NCBI GenBank assembly: GCA_001795165.1
Contig: MGNS01000164.1
Coordinates: 2,402 to 8,324, forward strand
From: Chloroflexi bacterium RBG_16_57_11
Lineage (GTDB): Bacteria; Chloroflexota; Anaerolineae; Anaerolineales; UBA4823
DNA: 5,923 bases
Direction of reading: 5' to 3'
Shown: positions 1 through 4,948 of the stretch, in pieces
Position numbering within the stretch: position 1 is the first letter of the stretch
How the letters are laid out: each line of letters starts with the position of its first letter
Notes under the pieces: generated by a model
Databases searched by the model: none
Told to the model about the DNA's origin: nothing
Seen by the model: the letters and a program-made list of their open reading frames with translations, nothing else
Position numbers and translations under genes: made by a program

Positions 1-321
1 TCGGCCCGCCCCGGCACCGCCGCCGCTCGCATGCCCGACCAGGTCTCCCTGGGGGAGCGCAAGGAGCGCAACGCCCGCATGCGGGCCGTCCTCGCCCAGG
101 CCGCTCACGCCTACCAATCCGGCTTTGTCGGCCAGGTGCTGCCGGTGCTGTGGGAGTCAGCCTCCTCGCTCGGCCCGCAGGGCTGGGAGATGAGCGGGCT
201 GACCGGCAACTATCTGCGCGTCAACGCCTACGCCCCGCGCGGCTTGTGGAACCAGATCACCCCGGTGCGCCTCACCGCTCATTCCGAGACCCACCTGCTG
301 GGCAACATATTACCCGGTTGA
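1..321 (+). CDS. mtaB: MtaB-like tRNA methylthiotransferase, C-terminal fragment
   Basis: This is the last 106 codons of a gene that begins before the window; the frame is open from base 1 and ends at a TGA. The first visible residues, SARPGTAAARMPDQV, match the end of the radical-SAM domain of the MiaB/MtaB methylthiotransferases, where a PGT(x)AA segment is followed by M-x-DQV. The remainder resembles a C-terminal TRAM RNA-binding domain, with GLTGNYLRV about 40 residues before the end. A GLT-x-NYLRV segment is more typical of MtaB than of MiaB. MtaB is a cytoplasmic iron-sulfur enzyme that methylthiolates threonylcarbamoyladenosine at position 37 of ANN-decoding tRNAs. The cluster-binding cysteines lie outside the window, so the subfamily is inferred from the C-terminus only; another MiaB-like enzyme is possible. 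An ATG at 31 is internal and not the start. Confidence 0.8.
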   Translation, partial: SARPGTAAARMPDQVSLGERKERNARMRAVLAQAAHAYQSGFVGQVLPVLWESASSLGPQGWEMSGLTGNYLRVNAYAPRGLWNQITPVRLTAHSETHLLGNILPG

Positions 322-328
322 TATTCCC

Positions 329-673
329 ATGTCCAACTGTATCTTCTGCCAGATCATCCTCGGAAAAAGCCCCAGCCACATGCTCTACCAGGATGAGCGG
401 GTCTCCGCCTTCCGCGACATCCACCCCGTCGCCCCCACCCACGTCCTGGTTGTGCCCAATCAGCACATCGCCTCGGTCAACGACCTGGCCCGCGAGGATG
501 AAGCCCTGGTCGGCTACCTGTTCACCGTCGCCCACCAGGTGGCTCGCCAGGAGGGCATCGACGGTACCGGTTACCGCCTGATCATCAACACCGGTCCGCA
601 CAGCGGGCAGGTCGTCTTTCACCTGCACCTGCACCTCATCGGCGGGCAGCGCATGCGCTTCCCCATGGGTTAG
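329..673 (+). CDS. HIT (histidine triad) family nucleotide-binding protein
   Basis: A 114-residue protein of usual length for the HinT/Fhit-like HIT superfamily. The defining triad HLHLHLI is at residues 98-104 (H98, H100, H102), preceded by the conserved N87 and GQVVFH segment. CxxC at residues 4-7 (CIFC), with H46 in the PNQH segment, resembles the zinc site of zinc-binding HIT proteins. Family members hydrolyse the phosphoramidate or phosphoanhydride bond of AMP derivatives through a covalent AMP-histidine intermediate, in the cytoplasm; the natural substrate here is unknown. It starts 7 bases after the mtaB-like stop and ends 4 bases before the macro-domain gene, so it is almost certainly co-transcribed. 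There is no clear Shine-Dalgarno before the ATG (upstream ttgatattccc), so translation may rely on coupling. The stop is TAG. The family is secure; the exact subfamily is not. Confidence 0.93.
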   Translation: MSNCIFCQIILGKSPSHMLYQDERVSAFRDIHPVAPTHVLVVPNQHIASVNDLAREDEALVGYLFTVAHQVARQEGIDGTGYRLIINTGPHSGQVVFHLHLHLIGGQRMRFPMG

Positions 674-677
674 CTAT

Positions 678-1298
678 ATGAAGGATGTCCTTCGCCAGGC
701 GGATATACCCGGCGGCCAGGTCTTACAGCTCCTGCACGGCGACCTGACCGAGCAGCGCGTGGATGCTATTGTCAACGCTGCCAACGCTTATTTGCAGCAT
801 GGCGGCGGTGTGGCCGGGGCCATCTCCCGCCGCGGCGGCCCGGCCATCCAGGCCGAAAGCGATCTTTGGGTTCGCCAGTATGGCCCGCTGACCCACGATC
901 GCCCGGCGGTCACATCGGGCGGCGACCTGCCCTGCAAATACGTCATCCATGCCGTCGGCCCGGTCTATGGAGAGGGTGGCGAGGATGAGAAGCTGGCGGC
1001 GGTCGTCGCGGGCGCCTTGCACCAGGCCGATCAGCTTGGATTAACCTCGATCGCCCTTCCTGCCATCTCGACCGGTATCTTCGGCTTCCCCAGGCCGCGC
1101 GCCGCTCGGGTGATCCTCTCTACCATATCCCTCTACTTTGACGAGATGCCCTCCACCAGCCTGCGCCTCGTGCGCCTGGTGCTGATCGACCGCCCAACTC
1201 TGGAGGCCTTCACACAGGCCTGGGACTCCCACTACCCTCCGGCCGGACCAGATGAGTCCACCGAGAAACCGTATGATCACTTCGACCGCCAATCCTAA
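678..1298 (+). CDS. Macro-domain protein (ADP-ribose binding/processing)
   Basis: A 206-residue single macro domain. Visible family motifs, in order, are GD(L)T at 21-24 (the Asp normally contacts adenine), IVNAAN at 31-36, GGGVAGAI at 42-49, YVIHAVGP at 88-95 and PAISTGIFGFP at 128-138, which forms the phosphate-binding loop. Macro domains bind ADP-ribose, and many remove it from proteins or deacetylate O-acetyl-ADP-ribose. Here the loop reads GGGVAGAI, with Ala46 where MacroD/YmdB-type hydrolases have Asp (GGGVDGAI). This is closer to archaeal Af1521-type domains, so a MacroD-like catalytic mechanism should not be assumed. The last 30 or so residues are polar and probably outside the fold; their coding region overlaps the start of the next gene. 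It follows the HIT gene by 4 bases, and no Shine-Dalgarno is evident. The stop is TAA. Confidence 0.92.
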   Translation: MKDVLRQADIPGGQVLQLLHGDLTEQRVDAIVNAANAYLQHGGGVAGAISRRGGPAIQAESDLWVRQYGPLTHDRPAVTSGGDLPCKYVIHAVGPVYGEGGEDEKLAAVVAGALHQADQLGLTSIALPAISTGIFGFPRPRAARVILSTISLYFDEMPSTSLRLVRLVLIDRPTLEAFTQAWDSHYPPAGPDESTEKPYDHFDRQS

Positions 1299-2055
1299 GA
1301 TCAAATGGGTGCGCCTGTTGCAGGCTCACAGCCGCGAGCGTCGGCAGGCCGGTGCCTTTGTGGTCGAAGGGGTGCGCCTGGTGGAGGAAGCCCTGGCTGC
1401 CGGTTGGGAAGCCCGGCTGGTCCTGTACACCGAGGATCTTTCCGAGCGCGGTCGCCTGGTCGTGGATGGCTTCGCCGCCCGCAGCGCTCCGCTCGAGCAG
1501 GTGTCTGCAGAAGTTTTACGCGCCGCCAGCGACACCGAGACCCCCCAGGGCTTGCTGGCGGTGCTGACGCAGCGCCTCCTGCCGCTGCCTGCTACGGTGG
1601 ACCTGGTCTTCATCCCCGACCGGGTGCGCGACCCCGGAAACCTGGGTACCATGTTGCGCACCGCCCTCGCCGCCGGTGTCGGCGCCGTTTTCTGCCCGCC
1701 GGAGACCGTCGACGCCTTCTCGCCCAAGGTGTTGCGCGCCGGGATGGGCGCCCACTTTCGCCTGCCGATCCACTCGCTGGATTGGGAGGCAATCGCGCCC
1801 CACCTGGCGCCGTTGAAGGTGTTCCTGGCCGCCAAGGACGAGGGCCTGGCCTGCACCCAGGCGGACTTCCGCCCTCCATTGGCTTTGATCATCGGAGGTG
1901 AGGCCGAGGGCGCCGGGCCGCAGGCGCGTCGCCTAGCGAACGCCTGTGTCCACATCCCCATGCCGGGTGGGGGCGAATCGCTCAACGCCGCGGTCGCCGC
2001 CGGGATCCTGTTGTTCGAGGTCCTCCGCCAACGCTCAGCCTCCTCGCTCACCTGA
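1273..2055 (+). CDS. SpoU/TrmH-family RNA 2'-O-methyltransferase
   Basis: A 260-residue SPOUT-class methyltransferase, usual size for TrmH/RlmB-like enzymes with an N-terminal substrate-binding domain. Residues 1-100 contain the KIKWVRLLQ start and the FVVEGVRLVEEAL segment (29-41) typical of that domain. The knotted SAM-binding domain follows with motif 1 at 116-130 (DRVRDPGNLGTMLRT, conserved N123 and R129), motif 2 at 205-213 (LIIGGEAEG) and motif 3 at 228-241 (IPMPGGGESLNAAV). It would transfer methyl from S-adenosylmethionine to a ribose 2'-OH in rRNA or tRNA; the target nucleotide cannot be read from sequence. I chose the ATG at 1273 (MITSTANPKIK) because family members usually begin this way. 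The in-frame ATG at 1252 would add seven residues without a better ribosome site. The 26-base overlap with the macro gene suggests translational coupling. It ends in TGA. Confidence 0.92.
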   Translation: MITSTANPKIKWVRLLQAHSRERRQAGAFVVEGVRLVEEALAAGWEARLVLYTEDLSERGRLVVDGFAARSAPLEQVSAEVLRAASDTETPQGLLAVLTQRLLPLPATVDLVFIPDRVRDPGNLGTMLRTALAAGVGAVFCPPETVDAFSPKVLRAGMGAHFRLPIHSLDWEAIAPHLAPLKVFLAAKDEGLACTQADFRPPLALIIGGEAEGAGPQARRLANACVHIPMPGGGESLNAAVAAGILLFEVLRQRSASSLT

Positions 2056-2069
2056 GCGCTGGCTGCCTA

Positions 2070-2084
2070 CATAATACTTACTGA
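2070..2084 (+). promoter_or_regulatory. Possible -10 element with leaderless start for the DUF711 gene
   Basis: CATAAT at 2070-2075 matches the TATAAT consensus at five of six positions and ends 8 bases before the ATG at 2084. No Shine-Dalgarno sequence lies in the 13 bases before that ATG. Transcription from this element would start at or next to the A of the start codon, giving a leaderless message. No convincing -35 hexamer is visible 16-18 bases upstream, so this is only a candidate. Confidence 0.25.
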
Positions 2085-3316
2085 TGAAAATCCGCAGCAT
2101 CACCTGCTTCCTCGATCCCGGCTGGCCTCTGAATTTAGAGGTCCTTTCCTGCGCGGGCGAGTTCATCACTGCTGCCGTTCCGGCTTTCGAGACCGCTGGC
2201 TATGAGGTGCAGACCTGCCGCCTGGCGACGCCCTCGTTCACCCGCCTGCTGAAGACCCTGGAGGTGGATCAGGTCGTCGAGTTCGCTGTGACCCTGGAGA
2301 GCGCTGCCCGGGCCCATGGCTATAGCTACCTCTCACTAGGTCCGGCGCTGCCCGACGTGCCGTCCAGTTACGCTGTCATCCCTCCGGTGATCGCGGCCAC
2401 CAGGAATGTCTTCTTGTCTGGGATGATGACCATCCCCGGCGGGGGCATCTCATTGCCTGCCACCCGCCTGTGCGCCGAGGTGATCGACCGTATCGCCGGG
2501 ATCGAGCCGGACGGCTTCGCCAACCTGCGCTTCGCTGCCCTGGCCAATGTCCCGCCGGGGTCGCCTTTCTTCCCCGCGGCTTACTTCGATCCGGAACGGA
2601 TGGGCGCGGGTATCGCTTTTGCGCTGGCGGCCGAAGCCGCCGATCTGGCAGTGGAAGCCTTCAGCGGCGCTTCCAGCCTGGAGCAGGCGCGCCAGGCGCT
2701 GGTGATGGCAGTGGAGAACCACGCCGCCGAGCTGGCCGAGGTGGCGGCCGGTTTGGCGAAGCGCTTTGAGCTGAGCTTTGGCGGCATCGATTTTACCCTG
2801 GCCCCCTTCCCGCAGGAATCCCTTTCAATCGGAACGGCGATGGAACGCCTTGGCCTACCGGCGGTCGGTTGGCATGGCTCATTGGCGGCTGCCGCCATCC
2901 TCACCGATACCCTCGACCGTGCGGAGTTTCGGCGCGCTGGATTTTGCGGTCTGTTCATGCCGGTGCTGGAGGATTCTATCCTGGCGATGCGCGCCGCCCA
3001 GGGTACCCTGACGGTCAAAGACTTGCTGCTTTATTCGGCGGTGTGCGGCACCGGGCTGGACACCCTCCCACTACCGGGCGACACCACTGCCGGGCAAATC
3101 TACCCTGTGCTGCTCGACCTGGCTGCGCTTTCGCAGCGCCTGGATAAGCCGCTCACTGCCCGCCTGCTACCCGTTCCGGGCAAACACGCTGGCGATGTGA
3201 TCGGCTTTGATTTCCCCTTCTTTGCCAACAGCCGCATACTTGCGCTGGAGGCCGAGCCGCTGACCGGGTTGCTGGTCGGCGCAGAAACGCTCACCTTACA
3301 GCCGCGGCTGCGCTGA
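2084..3316 (+). CDS. DUF711 family (UPF0210-like) protein
   Basis: A 410-residue protein that I recognise as DUF711. It begins MKIRSITCFLDPGWPL and has VQTCRLATPSF near residues 42-52. A RFAALANVPPGSPFFPAAYF segment in the middle and LLLYSAVCGTGLDTLPLPGD near the C-terminus complete the pattern. The length fits the family. No signal peptide or obvious membrane span is present, so it is probably cytoplasmic. No reaction is firmly established for the family as far as I know, so no function is assigned. It follows the methyltransferase by 28 bases and could share its transcript, but the gap contains an A/T-rich stretch with a possible -10 element and no Shine-Dalgarno, so an own start of transcription is possible. 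The stop is TGA, 9 bases from the end of the opposing MATE gene. Confidence 0.85.
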   Translation: MKIRSITCFLDPGWPLNLEVLSCAGEFITAAVPAFETAGYEVQTCRLATPSFTRLLKTLEVDQVVEFAVTLESAARAHGYSYLSLGPALPDVPSSYAVIPPVIAATRNVFLSGMMTIPGGGISLPATRLCAEVIDRIAGIEPDGFANLRFAALANVPPGSPFFPAAYFDPERMGAGIAFALAAEAADLAVEAFSGASSLEQARQALVMAVENHAAELAEVAAGLAKRFELSFGGIDFTLAPFPQESLSIGTAMERLGLPAVGWHGSLAAAAILTDTLDRAEFRRAGFCGLFMPVLEDSILAMRAAQGTLTVKDLLLYSAVCGTGLDTLPLPGDTTAGQIYPVLLDLAALSQRLDKPLTARLLPVPGKHAGDVIGFDFPFFANSRILALEAEPLTGLLVGAETLTLQPRLR

Positions 3317-3320
3317 GTTG

Positions 3321-3341
3321 GGCGCTTAGACCGTCAGCGCC
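3321..3341. terminator. Possible bidirectional hairpin between convergent genes
   Basis: GGCGCT (3321-3326) and AGCGCC (3336-3341) form a perfect 6-bp inverted repeat with a 9-nt loop. It sits at the junction of the convergent DUF711 and MATE genes and overlaps the last codons of the MATE gene. No T-tract follows on either strand, so it is not a canonical intrinsic terminator. It may still slow polymerase or protect the 3' ends. Confidence 0.3.
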
Positions 3342-4708
3342 AGGTCGTGGATCCACCGCCGGGAGGCATAGCGCCGCATCCCCAGGATCCATTTCAAAAC
3401 CTCTTCCAACATGATCATCAGGTACACGCCGTAAACCGGCAAGTCGAGCACGAATGCGCCAAAGATCGCCATCGGCACGCCCACCACCCAGATGATGACG
3501 CCGTCCAGGAAAAACGAGAAGCGTGTATCGCCGCCGCTGCGCAGGATGCCGACCACGATCACCGCATTGCACGCCCGCACCCAGGTGAAGATCGCCACGA
3601 TATTCAATACTTGCTGGGCGGTTTCGATCACCTCCGGTGAAACTTTGTACAAGCCAAGAATATACGGCGACAATACCATCACCAGGCCACCGATCAACAT
3701 CCCGATCAGGATCGTCAGCGCCAGCGAGCGCCCGGCGTACTCGTAGGCCTGCTCGTTCTCTCCAGCGCCAATTCGATTGCCGACCATGATGGCGGTGGCG
3801 TGAGCCAGGCCAAAGGTCAAGACAAAGGCCATGTTCTCGATGGAGGAGACGATGTTCATTGCCGCCAGGGCGTCGGTGCCAATGCGGGCGTAGACCGCAT
3901 AATAGGCTGTGATGCCCAGCGCCCAGAATGTTTCATTCAAGATGACCGGCAGTATCGGCTTGAACACACGCCCGACAAACGAAAAGCTCAGCCCCAAAAA
4001 GTCTCGCAGCCGTACCGCCACCACCGGGCGGTGGCGATAAACGATCACCAACATGAAGGTGCATTCCAGCACGCGGGAGGACAACGCCGCGTAGGCTGCG
4101 CCGCGCACCCCCAGCGCCGGGAAGCCTAATTTACCGAAGATCAGCACATAGCTGAGTGCAGTATTGAACACCAGCGCCAGGATGCTGATCGCCATCGGTG
4201 TCTTGACGTCGCCTGTGCTGCGTAAGACCACCCCAAAGCACATCGTGACGGCGAAGAAAAGGTACGCTGCGCCAAAAATATGCAAATACTCGCTCCCCAG
4301 GGCGACTACCCTCGGGTCCTTGGAGTAGATCCCCAGGACGAGCTCAGGCTTGAATACCGCCAGGGTGAAGAAAATCAGGCTGGCGCCTCCGGCCAGTAGC
4401 AGACCCAGGCTGAGCACTTTGCGGATGTTGGGCAGGTCTTGCTTTCCCCACAACTGCGCCGTGAAGATGGCCGCCCCGCTGGTGATGCCGAAGAGCACCA
4501 GTTGCAGCAAGAAGAACATCTGGTTCGCCAGGCCGACCGCCGCGACGGGCACTTCCCCGAGCTGCCCGATCATCACCACCCCCACCATGTTCAGCGAGCC
4601 GGTTACCAGGTTTTGAAGCGCAATCGGCAGGGCGAAGCGCAAGATCTGCCGGAAATATTCCCGGTCCGTGAAAAAAGCCGAAAAATAAGGGGTGATCTGA
4701 CGGAGCAA
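3326..4708 (-). CDS. MATE-family multidrug/cation antiporter
   Basis: A 460-residue polytopic inner-membrane protein with about 12 hydrophobic segments, the normal size for MATE transporters. The two homologous halves each carry a recognisable signature: LRSTGDVKTPM at 162-172 and LRSGGDTRFSF at 389-399. ALPIALQNLVTGSLN (26-40) is the usual first-helix segment, and VGNRIGAGE at 309-317 is the typical loop of the second half. MATE proteins export cationic drugs or metabolites in exchange for Na+ or H+; substrate and coupling ion are not readable here. The start is TTG at 4708, chosen because no ATG or GTG lies between the upstream in-frame stop (TGA at 4753-4751) and the conserved N-terminus. 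An AGAG stretch about 6 bases upstream may be a weak ribosome site. It is convergent with the DUF711 gene, divergent from the cytochrome, and probably monocistronic. Confidence 0.93.
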   Translation of the reverse strand: MLRQITPYFSAFFTDREYFRQILRFALPIALQNLVTGSLNMVGVVMIGQLGEVPVAAVGLANQMFFLLQLVLFGITSGAAIFTAQLWGKQDLPNIRKVLSLGLLLAGGASLIFFTLAVFKPELVLGIYSKDPRVVALGSEYLHIFGAAYLFFAVTMCFGVVLRSTGDVKTPMAISILALVFNTALSYVLIFGKLGFPALGVRGAAYAALSSRVLECTFMLVIVYRHRPVVAVRLRDFLGLSFSFVGRVFKPILPVILNETFWALGITAYYAVYARIGTDALAAMNIVSSIENMAFVLTFGLAHATAIMVGNRIGAGENEQAYEYAGRSLALTILIGMLIGGLVMVLSPYILGLYKVSPEVIETAQQVLNIVAIFTWVRACNAVIVVGILRSGGDTRFSFFLDGVIIWVVGVPMAIFGAFVLDLPVYGVYLMIMLEEVLKWILGMRRYASRRWIHDLALTV

Positions 4709-4753
4709 GATATTCTCTGTGAAGCCGGTTTGGATTATGGGTTTAACGGATCA

Positions 4754-4759
4754 ATTGTA
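4754..4759 (-). promoter_or_regulatory. Candidate -10 element for the MATE gene
   Basis: Read on the minus strand this is TACAAT, five of six matches to TATAAT, about 45 bases before the TTG start. No good -35 is found at the standard spacing, so the call rests on one hexamer in an A/T-rich region. Confidence 0.2.
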
Positions 4760-4804
4760 GCGTACAACTCGGTCCGATGATAGCCAGCATTACAGTTTCT
4801 TATC

Positions 4805-4827
4805 TATAAGTATAAAAAAGACTTATA
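4805..4827. repeat. Inverted repeat TATAAGT-N9-ACTTATA
   Basis: Perfect 7-base arms at 4805-4811 and 4821-4827 are separated by 9 A-rich bases. The symmetry and the location upstream of the cytochrome gene would suit a dimeric regulator, but A/T-rich DNA produces such repeats by chance fairly easily. Confidence 0.35.
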
Positions 4828-4841
4828 CCTGAACAGGATTT

Positions 4842-4870
4842 TTGTCACTTATATTGCTCATTAACACAAT
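4842..4870 (+). promoter_or_regulatory. Candidate promoter for the cytochrome gene
   Basis: TTGTCA at 4842-4847 (five of six matches to TTGACA) is followed after 17 bases by CACAAT at 4865-4870 (four of six to TATAAT); TATAAA at 4870-4875 is an alternative -10 with poor spacing. An 8-base inverted repeat covers the spacer and the -10, where a repressor would block polymerase. The promoter is plausible but weak. Confidence 0.28.
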
Positions 4871-4874
4871 ATAA
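4849..4874. repeat. Inverted repeat TTATATTG-N10-CAATATAA (possible operator)
   Basis: Perfect 8-base arms at 4849-4856 and 4867-4874 are separated by 10 bases. The repeat overlaps the candidate cytochrome promoter. It does not match the Fnr (TTGAT-N4-ATCAA) or Crp (TGTGA-N6-TCACA) consensus. Any regulator is unknown, and it could also be a stem-loop in the leader RNA if transcription starts upstream. Confidence 0.4.
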
Positions 4875-4900
4875 AATTTGAGCTGCAAGGATTGTGAATA

Positions 4901-4948
4901 ATGGAGCAATGGGCTCGAAATAGAGTTATAGGAGCAAGAGGCGTATGA
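4901..4948 (+). CDS. Possible 15-codon leader ORF upstream of the cytochrome
   Basis: An ATG at 4901 opens a 15-codon frame (MEQWARNRVIGARGV) that stops at TGA 4946-4948, overlapping the cytochrome start as ATGA. It has a good Shine-Dalgarno, AAGGA at 4887-4891, 9 bases before the ATG. The stop-start overlap is the classical arrangement for translational coupling, so ribosomes ending here could reinitiate on the cytochrome. The peptide has no recognisable features. Short frames like this arise by chance, so it is a candidate only. Confidence 0.3.
   Translation: MEQWARNRVIGARGV
4931..4941 (+). promoter_or_regulatory. Ribosome binding region of the cytochrome gene
   Basis: GGAG at 4931-4934 lies 10 bases before the ATG at 4945, and AAGAGG at 4936-4941 lies 3 bases before it. 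This supports 4945 as the start. An in-frame TAG at 4921 rules out a longer N-terminus, and there is no other start codon between them. Confidence 0.5.

Larger units (their letters stand above)
4709..4944. other. Divergent A/T-rich intergenic region between MATE and cytochrome genes
   Basis: This 236-base stretch is the only substantial intergenic region in the window and is clearly richer in A and T than the flanking genes. It must hold the promoters for the divergent MATE and cytochrome genes. It contains two perfect inverted repeats (4805-4827 and 4849-4874), weak promoter-like hexamers on both strands and a possible 15-codon leader ORF. I see no tRNA, CRISPR repeat or insertion-sequence end in it. 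Confidence 0.8.

Noticed and set aside
1252..1272. Seven-residue longer start for the RNA methyltransferase
   Set aside because: MITSTANPKIK at 1273 matches the usual family N-terminus, and the upstream ATG has no better ribosome site.
1305..1901. 198-codon plus-strand frame within the RNA methyltransferase
   Set aside because: Low-complexity Arg/Gly/Pro composition typical of an out-of-frame translation of G+C-rich coding DNA.
1326..2051. Long antisense open frame (241 codons) opposite the RNA methyltransferase
   Set aside because: It is an Arg/Ser-rich shadow of a high-G+C gene whose own SpoU motifs are intact; no domain is visible.
2581..3018. Antisense 145-codon frame opposite DUF711
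   Set aside because: Shadow frame rich in Ala/Ser/Arg, with no family features and no ribosome site of note.
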